Below, one piece after another: positions 8,783-17,118 of a DNA stretch of 64,000 nt. A model generated the notes under the pieces. It saw only the letters and a program-made list of their open reading frames with translations. It was not told where the DNA came from and ran no database searches. Made by a program: the position numbers and the translations under genes. The DNA lies in assembly GCA_964627505.1 (NCBI GenBank), contig CAZVKB010000003.1:6576-70575 (forward strand), read 5' to 3'. Source of the DNA: JACJWR01 sp964627505 (GTDB lineage Bacteria; Actinomycetota; Actinomycetes; S36-B12; UBA10799). Each line of letters begins with the position of its first letter. Position 1 is the stretch's first letter.

Positions 8783-9679
8783 TCAGATGATCGGTGGTCG
8801 GCCATGTCGAGCCATCTCCGTCACTGCCCGCCACGAAATCGGCCTCCGACCCGCTGGGTTGTCCCGCCACCCAATCCGCCAGCCGCTGACCCAGGCCGCC
8901 CAATCGGCAGGACGTTCCCGGGTCCGGGCCCATTCCACACCCACCCAGGTGCCGAGATAGGCCACGGCAATCGGGCACGGGAGGTTGCGACGCGCCAACC
9001 ACACCCGGTTGCGGGCGCTGTTGCGCTGGTACTCGGCGTGCCTGCTGGGGAAGATCGCCGGATGACACGTGTCGATGTCGCCGGCGTACCACACCACATA
9101 GCCGGCGTTCCAGATTCGCCACGCCATGTCAATGCCTTCGTGGGCGTAGCCGAAATCAGGAGCCCAACCGCCGACTGCGGCGAAAGCATCCCGGCGAATG
9201 GCGACAGCCGCCTCCATCACATACATGCACGTGCTTGACCGCGCGGGGTCGCCCTTGCGGAGTCGAGGCACCCAGTACCGCGGTTGGGATTCGGCCGCGG
9301 GATCAACGATCCGGGTCTGCAACATGCCGATGCGAGGTCGGACCGTGAAAGCGGCTACCACCTTGGCCAGCGTGTCGGTTTCGGAGAACCAGGCATCGTC
9401 ATCAAGGAAGAACAGCACTTCGCCCGTGGCCAGCGCGGCACCCTGATTGCGGGCTCCGACCCCGATGTTGCGCGGTAGATATACCGTGCGCACGGACTGC
9501 GGTAGGTGCTGCGGTTGCCACCCGTTGCCCACCACAATCACTTCGACTGTGACCCCGGATTGGGTCAGTGCACTTGCGACGGCCCGGCGCAACTCCTCTG
9601 GGCGGTCGCCGCGCGACAGCAGGATGACGCTGACAGTCGAAACCAGCGGAGGCACGTTCACCTTGATGGTCGGGGCCAT
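8783..9679 (-). CDS. Family 2 glycosyltransferase
   Basis: A 298-residue GT-A-fold glycosyltransferase. It begins with the typical strand STVSVILLSRGDRPEEL, has the nucleotide-contact segment PRNIGVGARNQGA and the metal-binding run LFFLDDDAWF. There is no obvious membrane segment, so it probably acts at the inner face of the membrane. Its start lies four bases after the stop of the phosphatidyltransferase-like gene, so the two are cotranscribed. The start is slightly doubtful, because the AGGAG is only one base from the ATG; a GTG a few codons in is an alternative. With LCP proteins on both sides, a role in cell-envelope polysaccharide is likely. Donor and acceptor are unknown. Confidence 0.87.
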   Translation of the reverse strand: MAPTIKVNVPPLVSTVSVILLSRGDRPEELRRAVASALTQSGVTVEVIVVGNGWQPQHLPQSVRTVYLPRNIGVGARNQGAALATGEVLFFLDDDAWFSETDTLAKVVAAFTVRPRIGMLQTRIVDPAAESQPRYWVPRLRKGDPARSSTCMYVMEAAVAIRRDAFAAVGGWAPDFGYAHEGIDMAWRIWNAGYVVWYAGDIDTCHPAIFPSRHAEYQRNSARNRVWLARRNLPCPIAVAYLGTWVGVEWARTRERPADWAAWVSGWRIGWRDNPAGRRPISWRAVTEMARHGRPPII

Positions 9680-9683
9680 ACTC

Positions 9684-11468
9684 CTAGGAACGGGCCCGCT
9701 GTCGCGAGTACACGACCAACAGTCCGATCCACACCGCCAGCAACAGCCCGGCTAGGCTCCAGGCCGCACCAATGCCCGCGCCAAATGCCGCGAACAGGGT
9801 GAGGACCAGAATGCGCCCATCAACACCGAGATCAAGCACGGAAGCCCAGGGGGGCAGCGCCTGACGGCGCAGGTGCCAGCGATCCGCGGCTTCTAGAGTG
9901 ACCAGGGCGACAGCAGCGATCAGGACTGCAGCCGCAGCCCGTCCGGAGATGGCCAGCGCGGACGCGACAGCGGCGACCACAACAAATTCCACCGCTCGCA
10001 ACACCGCTGGTAGCCCCCACGCAAACGTGCCTCGCAGCGGTGCCGACATGGCCACAGACAAGGCGAACACCATCACGACTGCACCCAAGAGCACCGGCCA
10101 TGGGCTGCGTCCCCAACTGAGGAATGCCCCCAGCGCAAGTACCCCTACCCCAATCGCAAAGCTCAGTCCCCGTCCGAGTGGAAACCCACTCGCTGCGGTA
10201 TTCGACAAGATGCGCGCCACCACGCCCACGTCCGCTAAGGAGCCGGGAGGGGTGAGGAACCGCTGCGCTTGCGTGGTTGCCGGGGGTTCGCGCCGGTCGC
10301 GATAACTGCGCCCGACCTCCACCAGTACCACCACAAGAGCAGCAACGCCAGCGACTACCAGGCCCCACGCCGCACCTGCCAGGGCGGTTGCCAAAGAAAT
10401 CGCCAACCAGCGCAGCGCCCGGTCATCTGACACTCCGGTGTCGTGCAGGAATCGCCGCCCGGCCACCACATCGCCAAGTACCGCGACCATCCCGATGGCA
10501 GTGATGGCCAGCAGCCACGCGGGTGTCCCTGCCCGGGCAGCGGCGAATCCCAACGCCAGCAGGAAACTCAGCTCCACCACTCGGCTGCCGAGCCGGTGCC
10601 AACGGACCCCGCTGGCGGTTGGGCGCCGCCAGTAGCGTGCGACTTCACCGGCGGACATCAGCGCCAAGGACGAAGCCTGCAGCAACACGGCGCCTGCGAT
10701 CAGCGCCGCCAGCCCGCCGTAACCGGCCACGAGCGCGGCGATGATCCCGGCGATGATCCCGATTGCGGTCATGGTGGCGGGACGGCGGCCGGTCTTGACA
10801 GCCCAGCGGGTGACCCGGCTGCTCAATGGCCGCAAGACAGCCCGGGTGATCGGTTCCTCAGGGCGCTGGCCGGCAGCCCGGAGGCGCCGGTCGTGCTCGC
10901 TGAGTTTCGGCATGTCCATCGACCGACGGCTCGCGCAGAACGGATCTGCGGGCACGGCAACTACTTCGCCGCTGCGGGCCAGCGCCGTCAGGGCGATGGC
11001 AAAGACGTCAATCTCACCAGGTTGATCCGCACTGGAAAGTTCCTCGACGGCGGCACTGAGCTGGCTCGCAAATTCTGGCAAATCCTCGGGTGCCACCACG
11101 AGAATGCCAGCCGCAGTGTGCTCGTGGGCCGATTCGGAATCGTGTTCGGCGCGCAGGTAGCCCTCTTCGCTGACCAGCACCACCGGATTGGCGTCGTCGT
11201 CGCCGTTGTGGGCGAGTAGAGCTGCCGACCGCGGTGTGGGCACATCGAGCAGGTTGGCCAGCGCATTGGATTCGGCGCGCAGTTCGGAATCGGCCACTAC
11301 CAGCGGCTCTGAACTGTGCTCCGCCAGTCTGGATAACTCCAGCAGGGTCTCCCGTGGGGTGCGACCATCGACGGTCATCACCTCAGCCGGGGCGAACTCC
11401 GCGAGCAGGGTTGCGGTGTGCTCGTCGAGCGGTGTTTGGCTGACGAGTCGAAATGAGCCTGTGTGCAC
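9684..11468 (-). CDS. CDP-alcohol phosphatidyltransferase-like membrane protein with degenerate active site (DUF5941-type)
   Basis: A 594-residue, three-part protein. Residues 1-190 are soluble and resemble the N-terminal region of actinobacterial DUF5941 proteins. Residues 205-400 look like a CDP-alcohol phosphatidyltransferase domain. The C-terminal 170 residues form several membrane helices with an LRRQALPPW tract recalling DUF5941. The family motif D-x2-D-G-x2-A-R-x8-G-x3-D-x3-D is recognisable with exact spacing, but all four aspartates are replaced: Leu270, Ala273, His291 and Ser295, while Gly274, Ala277, Arg278 and Gly287 remain. It is therefore unlikely to catalyse phosphatidyl transfer. 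It starts with GTG at 11468, with an AT-rich TAAATACT just upstream, and leads into the glycosyltransferase gene. Confidence 0.75.
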   Translation of the reverse strand: MHTGSFRLVSQTPLDEHTATLLAEFAPAEVMTVDGRTPRETLLELSRLAEHSSEPLVVADSELRAESNALANLLDVPTPRSAALLAHNGDDDANPVVLVSEEGYLRAEHDSESAHEHTAAGILVVAPEDLPEFASQLSAAVEELSSADQPGEIDVFAIALTALARSGEVVAVPADPFCASRRSMDMPKLSEHDRRLRAAGQRPEEPITRAVLRPLSSRVTRWAVKTGRRPATMTAIGIIAGIIAALVAGYGGLAALIAGAVLLQASSLALMSAGEVARYWRRPTASGVRWHRLGSRVVELSFLLALGFAAARAGTPAWLLAITAIGMVAVLGDVVAGRRFLHDTGVSDDRALRWLAISLATALAGAAWGLVVAGVAALVVVLVEVGRSYRDRREPPATTQAQRFLTPPGSLADVGVVARILSNTAASGFPLGRGLSFAIGVGVLALGAFLSWGRSPWPVLLGAVVMVFALSVAMSAPLRGTFAWGLPAVLRAVEFVVVAAVASALAISGRAAAAVLIAAVALVTLEAADRWHLRRQALPPWASVLDLGVDGRILVLTLFAAFGAGIGAAWSLAGLLLAVWIGLLVVYSRQRARS

Positions 11469-11588
11469 GCACCAGTATTTACCAGGTTGGCGGTGTCATC
11501 CCGGGGAGGCGCAACGAACGGCACGCCAATCTCTGTTGAACTCGCACTCTGCGTAGTCAGGCTGGGCAGCGGTCCCTGGTCTGTTGGG

Positions 11589-13049
11589 TCAGGAGCACAC
11601 CACAGTGTCGGCAGAGAGTCCCGTCTCGGATGTTCCAGACGGGGTACTTGCGCTGGCGCTCGGGCTGGGAGTGGCGCTGCTCGCTGCAGCCGGCAGCGGC
11701 TCGGCAACAACAGGCAGCACGGTGGTAAATGCGCTACCGGAGACCACCGTGATGGTCGAGCCAGTTAGCGTGGTGTCGAGTCGCACATCGTCGGTTTGCA
11801 GGGCGTAAGCCAGGGTACGGGCAGCCTCCTCCTGACCAGCGGGGTACAGGATACGGTTCTTCACCGCGTCCGATGTGGGGTAACTGCCCGTGCCAGTGAC
11901 GTTGTAGCCGGCCTTCACCATGGCGGCCGCGACTTTCTGAGCCTGTCCGGGAATAGCCGTCCCGTTCACAACTTCGACCTTGATGTCCCCTGGACTCGCA
12001 TGCAGCGGTTCGGTTTGCCCCGGCGGAACTGTGGCAGGCGGCGGCCACGGCGAATCTTGCCGCATGGCAGCCCAAATCAGCTCCGACGCCGGTTTTTCCA
12101 GCGAGACCGTCGCGCCGTCGGGGTTGTAGACGAACGGCGCAGTGAAGAACACGATCTCGCTGGGTTTCATGTCGCTCAAACTCAGCGCAAGTTCCTGCAT
12201 GTTTGCCAAACTGGCGAGTTCCGGGTCGGTGGTGAGGCTTTGGGTGGCCTGGTCCAGCACCCGGTAGGCCGTGACCGGGTTGCTGAGCACCTGCAGGCTT
12301 GTCGCTTTGCGAATCGCGGACGAGAGGAAAGCTTGCTGCCGGTCGATCCGACTGATGTCCGACCCGTCGCCGAGTGTGTAGCGGGCGCGGACGAAAGCAA
12401 GCGCATCTTCGCCTTTGACGACAGACGTGCCGGCTGGCAGTTTCAGTCCACTCAAGGGATCGTCCACCGGTTTGGTGACGCAGACTTCGACGCCGTCAAG
12501 GGCGTCAACTACCCCTTTGAAGCCGTTGAAGTCCACCACGACGAAGTGGTCGATGTACACACCGGTGAGGTCTTCAACAGTCCTCATCGTGCATGCCGCT
12601 CCGCCGAGGCTGAAGGCTTCATTGAATCGGGTGTTTTTCAGCGCTTGCGTGGGGGCACCGTTGGCGTCGACGCACGCGGGGATATCGACCAGCGTGTCCC
12701 GCGGAATGCTCACCGCATATGCGCTTTTGCGATCGGCAGAAATATGGACAAGGAGCGTGGTGTCCGAACGTGCGCCTTCAATCGCAGTGGGGCTGCCGTA
12801 CGCGGAGTCTTCGGATTGGCCAATGCGGTTGTCAGAGCCCATCACCAGGATGTTCAGTGGTTTGCCCTGCTCAAACGTCGCCTGCGACGGCCGGTTGGAC
12901 AGCAGTGGGGAGATGTTTTGGGCGGAGATGTTGTCGTCGATGTTGCGGTACGCCACCGCACCCGCTCCCGCCACACCCGTGGCTACCAACACCAGGCTGC
13001 TGGCGATGCCAGCGAGCACCCGCGGCCAACGCCGAGGTTTGGTAGCCAT
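11589..13049 (-). CDS. LytR-CpsA-Psr (LCP) family cell-wall ligase, copy 2
   Basis: A second LCP protein, also 486 residues from its best start: positively charged tail, transmembrane segment (about residues 10-35), LCP core (VMGSDNRIGQ, VSIPRDTLVDIP) and a LytR_C domain (EVVNGTAIPGQAQKVAA). I choose the ATG at 13049, because a CGGAG lies five bases upstream on the minus strand; an ATG 11 codons further up has no ribosome site. The C-terminus is VVCS, echoing ICS in copy 1. The two copies flank the glycosyltransferase and phosphatidyltransferase-like genes, suggesting one envelope-assembly group. A gap of about 120 bases separates it from the next gene. Confidence 0.92.
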   Translation of the reverse strand: MATKPRRWPRVLAGIASSLVLVATGVAGAGAVAYRNIDDNISAQNISPLLSNRPSQATFEQGKPLNILVMGSDNRIGQSEDSAYGSPTAIEGARSDTTLLVHISADRKSAYAVSIPRDTLVDIPACVDANGAPTQALKNTRFNEAFSLGGAACTMRTVEDLTGVYIDHFVVVDFNGFKGVVDALDGVEVCVTKPVDDPLSGLKLPAGTSVVKGEDALAFVRARYTLGDGSDISRIDRQQAFLSSAIRKATSLQVLSNPVTAYRVLDQATQSLTTDPELASLANMQELALSLSDMKPSEIVFFTAPFVYNPDGATVSLEKPASELIWAAMRQDSPWPPPATVPPGQTEPLHASPGDIKVEVVNGTAIPGQAQKVAAAMVKAGYNVTGTGSYPTSDAVKNRILYPAGQEEAARTLAYALQTDDVRLDTTLTGSTITVVSGSAFTTVLPVVAEPLPAAASSATPSPSASASTPSGTSETGLSADTVVCS

Positions 13050-13190
13050 GGAATCTCCGAATATTTGGACGGGCAAGAGCAAAACGTTCCGGCAAGTGTA
13101 CGACGCTGAGTAGTGAGCCCGTGACGAATGCGACGTATTTGCGCTCGTCCTGGTTCCCGGTCTGGTGGTTGGCTCTGGGCGGCACGAGGG

Positions 13191-13895
13191 TTACACCCGG
13201 CAGTCGGTGCCCTCCTGCCGCTGTATTGCCCCGAGATCCGCCGCTTCGGGTTCGGCCACTAGCACCGTTGTGCCACCGCGGCACAACCAGGACAACGAGG
13301 TCAAGAGTAAGCCGTCGGTGGTGTCGGGAAGTGCAGTACTCAGCGGACGCTGGCAATCGGCCGCCAGCAAGCGCTCGGCGCGTTCGATGGCGGCGTGATT
13401 GTCCAGGCGCTCGCCGTCGGCAACCACAACCGCGGCTTCCGCAGGCGGTAGCGGCAGCACTACCTGATCGGGATAGGAACGCAGATCGGCAAGGGCGTCA
13501 ACAGCATGTGGTGGGCAGGCCGATCCCAGAGGCGTCCCAAAAGGTGTGGTGGAACATGCCAGTACTTCCTCGACGTCTGGATAGCGGGACGATCGGGTAG
13601 CAGTTGTGATCACAATGTCGGCAGTGTCGGTGACCGTCACCGCCCAGCCCCGCGACCACACAGCTTGACTCCACACCGGCACCAGCCAATGCAGGGGCAG
13701 GTCGATCCGAAACACCGCATTCGCCGGAGGGTCGAATTCCGCTGCCAAGTAGGACCCGGTTTTCGCTACCCAGTTGTCCAAAGTGGCCGCAGACAGCTCC
13801 ATTCGGGTGTGGGAACCTTGGTAGAAAGTGATGGCCGGAGCGTGACGATCACGACGCAATGCGTCACGGCGCAGGGATTCTGGGCAAGTGGACAC
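13191..13895 (-). CDS. TIGR03089 family protein (AMP-ligase N-domain-like)
   Basis: A 234-residue protein matching TIGR03089, an actinobacterial family resembling the N-terminal part of acyl-CoA synthetases (ITFYQGSHTRMELSAATLDNWVAKT near the start). It lacks the phosphate-binding loop and C-terminal lid of a working ligase, so no reaction can be assigned. It starts with GTG at 13895, with TAGCCT six bases upstream. The neighbour at 13942 is divergent and may even overlap it at the 5' end. In mycobacteria the family member (Rv3268) also sits next to an LCP gene, so a conserved envelope link is plausible. Confidence 0.78.
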   Translation of the reverse strand: MSTCPESLRRDALRRDRHAPAITFYQGSHTRMELSAATLDNWVAKTGSYLAAEFDPPANAVFRIDLPLHWLVPVWSQAVWSRGWAVTVTDTADIVITTATRSSRYPDVEEVLACSTTPFGTPLGSACPPHAVDALADLRSYPDQVVLPLPPAEAAVVVADGERLDNHAAIERAERLLAADCQRPLSTALPDTTDGLLLTSLSWLCRGGTTVLVAEPEAADLGAIQRQEGTDCRV

Positions 13896-13901
13896 TGTTG
13901 A

Positions 13902-13907
13902 AGGCTA
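13902..13907 (-). promoter_or_regulatory. -10 box of a leaderless promoter for the TIGR03089 gene
   Basis: TAGCCT on the minus strand, six bases before the GTG at 13895. It lies within the possible 5' coding end of the divergent pyrophosphorylase gene. Confidence 0.45.
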
Positions 13908-13941
13908 CTTCCGAGGGGAGATTTCTGGCAGGGTGGAGGTT

Positions 13942-15027
13942 GTGCTGGAAGCCATCCTCTTAGTGGGCGGACGCGGAACGCGTTTACGCCCCCTCACGGT
14001 CAACACGCCCAAACCCATGCTGCCGGTGGGCGGGGTGCCGTTCACAGAGCATCAAATCGCGCGTGCCCGGGCTGCCGGAGTCACCCGTGTGGTGCTGAGC
14101 ACGTCTTATCGGGCTGAGGTGTTCAGTGAGTACTTCGGCGACGGGTCCGATTTCGGGGTGGAGCTGGTGTACGTCACCGAAGACTCACCCTTGGGTACCG
14201 GGGGCGCGATTCGGCACGCGGTAGACCACTTGGCATCTCCGCCGGATGCACCAGTGCTGATCTTCAACGGTGACGTGCTCAGTGGGGTGGACCTAGAAGG
14301 TTTGGTGCACGCGTGGCATTCGGCTGCTGCCGATGTGGTGCTCTACCTCACCCGGGTCGCCGATCCGCGCGCGTTCGGACTTGTGCCCACCGATAGCCAT
14401 GGGCGGGTGCAGGCATTCCTCGAGAAGCCGACGAAGCCAGAAGAGATCGTCACTGATCAGATCAACGCCGGCTGCTACGTCTTCCGGCGTTCGATCATCG
14501 ACGCCATCCCGCCGGGGCGCGTGGTCTCGGTGGAGCGGGAGACGTTCCCGGCGCTGCTGGCAGCAGACGCACCGGTGTTTGGAGTGGTGGATCCGGCCTA
14601 TTGGCTTGACCTCGGTAATCCGGCTGCGTTCGTTGAGGGGTCACGCGATCTGGTTTCGGGTCGGATTGCTTCACCGGCGCTGCCCGGGACACCGGGTCGG
14701 ATGATCGCCCTGCCCGGTTCGGACATCAGCCGGGATGCCGTGGTCACCGGTGGTTCCTGCATCGGCGCCCGCGCGCAGGTGCAGGCTTATGCCAACGTCG
14801 ATGGCAGTGTGGTGTTCGACGATGCGGTGATCGGGGTAGGTGCCGAGGTGATCAGCAGCATCGTGGGCCGTGGGGCACAGATCGGCGCCGGCACCAAACT
14901 CAACGGTGCCGTGGTGGGTGATGGTGCGATCATCGGCGCGGAAAACGAGCTGCTCGCCGGAGTGCGGGTGTGGCCGGGGGTCACGCTGCCAGACGTCGGT
15001 GTGCGCTTCTCGTCCGACCAGGAGTAG
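13942..15027 (+). CDS. Nucleotide-sugar pyrophosphorylase (mannose-1-phosphate guanylyltransferase type)
   Basis: About 361 residues. The N-terminal nucleotidyltransferase domain opens with EAILLVGGRGTRLRPLTVNTPKPMLPVGG, containing the GXGTRLRPLT loop and the catalytic lysine. A C-terminal left-handed beta-helix of hexapeptide repeats follows (GARAQVQAYANV, GAEVISSIVGRGAQIGAG). It would make GDP-mannose (or another NDP-sugar) from the hexose-1-phosphate, feeding mannose-containing envelope glycans together with the phosphomannomutase and manA downstream. The start is uncertain: homologues begin just before EAILL, which fits the GTG at 13942, but GTGs at 13888 and 13933 are in frame, and 13888 has GATTCT six bases upstream. 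Confidence 0.85.
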   Translation: MLEAILLVGGRGTRLRPLTVNTPKPMLPVGGVPFTEHQIARARAAGVTRVVLSTSYRAEVFSEYFGDGSDFGVELVYVTEDSPLGTGGAIRHAVDHLASPPDAPVLIFNGDVLSGVDLEGLVHAWHSAAADVVLYLTRVADPRAFGLVPTDSHGRVQAFLEKPTKPEEIVTDQINAGCYVFRRSIIDAIPPGRVVSVERETFPALLAADAPVFGVVDPAYWLDLGNPAAFVEGSRDLVSGRIASPALPGTPGRMIALPGSDISRDAVVTGGSCIGARAQVQAYANVDGSVVFDDAVIGVGAEVISSIVGRGAQIGAGTKLNGAVVGDGAIIGAENELLAGVRVWPGVTLPDVGVRFSSDQE

Positions 15028-15029
15028 AT

Positions 15030-15746
15030 ATGGCCACCACGATCATTGTGGTGGTGGCGCTGGTCACCTCGGTGTTGGTGGTGGTCAACCTCCTCACCAA
15101 TCTGTGGGCGAGGCAGCACTACTTGCTGATTTCGCTGTGGGCCACCGGTGTCCTGCTCGCGATTGCGTATTTGGCGGAGATTTCCTGGGCTCAACTCGGC
15201 TTGGGCTTTGGCGGTGGGGCCCAGACCCGCGGTGTGATCTGGTCGGTGGTCCTGCTCGGCATCGTGATTGTGGGTTACGCGGTGGCGGCGGCATTACCGT
15301 TCACCCGCAAAGGTTTTGCCGACGCTCGTACCGCCGAGATGGGGGTCGGGCGGTTTTTGTATCACGCTTTCCTGCGGATTCCGGTGGGCACCGCGCTGAT
15401 GGAAGAAGTTGCATTTCGCGGTGTTCTGCTCGCCGCGTCCATCACCGCTTTTGGCACGGTGTGGGGGGTGGCGGTTTCGTCGTTGCTGTTTGGGCTCTGG
15501 CATGTGCTGCCAGCTTTGGAGTTCCACGAGGCCAGCAGCACCACGGACCGGCTCGGGAACGGTTGGCGGGGAAAGTTGACCACTGTCGGCGGGCAGGTGC
15601 TGGGAACCGCGGCGGCTGGGGTCGGGTTTGCCATGGTGCGACTGTGGTCAGACAGTCTGCTGCCTGCGATCACCTTGCACGCAGCCTTGAATGCCCTCGG
15701 TTTCGCGCTCAGTTGGGCATTTGCCCGCCGCCTGCGCGACATCTAG
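15030..15746 (+). CDS. CPBP family intramembrane metalloprotease (first copy)
   Basis: A 238-residue multipass protein of the CAAX-protease/bacteriocin-processing (CPBP) family. All three signature motifs are present: EEVAFRG (glutamate pair plus arginine), FGLWHV, and HAALNALG. These place metal-binding residues inside the membrane. The ATG at 15030 follows an AGGAG with five bases between, three bases after the pyrophosphorylase stop, so they share a transcript. It converges on fbiB with a 16-base gap. The substrate is unknown. Confidence 0.88.
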   Translation: MATTIIVVVALVTSVLVVVNLLTNLWARQHYLLISLWATGVLLAIAYLAEISWAQLGLGFGGGAQTRGVIWSVVLLGIVIVGYAVAAALPFTRKGFADARTAEMGVGRFLYHAFLRIPVGTALMEEVAFRGVLLAASITAFGTVWGVAVSSLLFGLWHVLPALEFHEASSTTDRLGNGWRGKLTTVGGQVLGTAAAGVGFAMVRLWSDSLLPAITLHAALNALGFALSWAFARRLRDI

Positions 15747-15762
15747 CGGGGTACACGGGGAG

Positions 15763-17118
15763 CTAGCGGTACACGAGGTGGTCGGCCGGGTGGGGCTCTT
15801 TGCGAGGCGGTGGGTCGGACAACGGGTAGCCGATCGCCACCGCGCCCAGCGGCTGCCAATCGGATGGGAGGTCGAGGACGTCGGTGACGACGTCTGGGCA
15901 GAACACCGGAGCGGAGAGCCATGCCGACCCGATCCCCTCAGCGGCCAACGCAATCAACAGGCTCTGCACGGCTGCGCCGCCGGCTAAGAGGAATAGGTCG
16001 CGTTCATAGCCACTGCGTTTGCCATCGGGATAATCGTGTCGAGCGGAGGCGATGTCGCTCAATGCCCACACGACTTCCGGTGCCTCCCGCAATACCGAGC
16101 CACGCTGGAGGCGTCGTTCGATTTGTGTCGGGTCCAAGCCATCGAGTTCCCGCAGGTCGGTACGCCAGCGTTCAGCCATCGCGTCCAACAATCGGTTTCT
16201 CGTGGCGGGAGTGGTCACGGCAAAGTGCACAGGTGAACTGTGGTGTGGGCTGGGGGCTGTGAGCGCTGAGCTGATTGCCCGTTGCAGTAGGTCAGCGGGC
16301 ACGGGCTCGGGCCGAAATTTGCGGGTGGTGCGACGGTTCGGCACCGCGCGTCGGGCGCCTTGTGCAAGCGCCTCAGCTGTTCCCATGCTGAAGAGATCAT
16401 CGGCCGGTGCCCTGATCAGCACCCCGGCAGGTGCAGCGTCGGGCGAGGTCTGACGGACGCCACGCACGATTGCCACGGGAACGGCATCGGCCTTCGGGCG
16501 CACCAATTCCGAGGCCGCGGCGATCTCGTCGACAATCGCCACCACGGTTGCTTCCAGGGTCCGACCATCGGCATCTTCGGTACCACGAAGGTCCAGGAGA
16601 GGATGAACTCCGGCACTGCCCAGCGCAATATCTGTGACTCCCTCGCGCCACGCTCGCCCAGCCGAGTCGGTGATCACAACTCCCAGGTCATCAATGTTGA
16701 GTAGACGTTGAAAGTTCGCCCGCAATGAGGCGGCACTGGCATCGGGATCGAGCGGGAGTAGCAAGGCGGTGCCCGTGGGTGCGTTCGACATGTCGATTCC
16801 GGCGGCGGCGAGCACGAAACCGTGGCGGGTACGCACGATCTGGGTGCTGCCGCCGGCGTGCTGTCGGCTGGCGAGAATGGCCGTCGCCTCATCTGCGATC
16901 AATTCCTCGCGAGACTCAGCCGGGAGGACGCGCCCTTCAGCTTTCGAAACGATCTTGCTGGTCACGACGATTACATCGCCTGGTGCCACTCCACGTGAGC
17001 CATCCGGCCAGCGCACAGTGGCCAGCGACGGTGCCGAGATCGCGGCAATGTCGTCTCCGGCCACAAACTCAGGCAAGCCCGAAATTCCGATCGCGGTCAG
17101 GGTTCGGCCTTGGGTCAC
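15763..17118 (-). CDS. fbiB: Bifunctional F420:gamma-glutamyl ligase / dehydro-F420 reductase
   Basis: FbiB, 451 residues. The N-terminal CofE domain (VVTSKIVSKAEGRV, then VVITDSAGRAWREGV) adds L-glutamates to F420-0. The C-terminal FMN nitroreductase-fold domain (PNRRTTRKFRPEPVP, SAWLSAPVFCPDV) reduces dehydro-F420-0 in actinobacteria. Full length for the fused actinobacterial form. It starts with GTG at 17118, overlapping the fbiA stop by four bases, so the two are translationally coupled. Confidence 0.95.
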   Translation of the reverse strand: MTQGRTLTAIGISGLPEFVAGDDIAAISAPSLATVRWPDGSRGVAPGDVIVVTSKIVSKAEGRVLPAESREELIADEATAILASRQHAGGSTQIVRTRHGFVLAAAGIDMSNAPTGTALLLPLDPDASAASLRANFQRLLNIDDLGVVITDSAGRAWREGVTDIALGSAGVHPLLDLRGTEDADGRTLEATVVAIVDEIAAASELVRPKADAVPVAIVRGVRQTSPDAAPAGVLIRAPADDLFSMGTAEALAQGARRAVPNRRTTRKFRPEPVPADLLQRAISSALTAPSPHHSSPVHFAVTTPATRNRLLDAMAERWRTDLRELDGLDPTQIERRLQRGSVLREAPEVVWALSDIASARHDYPDGKRSGYERDLFLLAGGAAVQSLLIALAAEGIGSAWLSAPVFCPDVVTDVLDLPSDWQPLGAVAIGYPLSDPPPRKEPHPADHLVYR

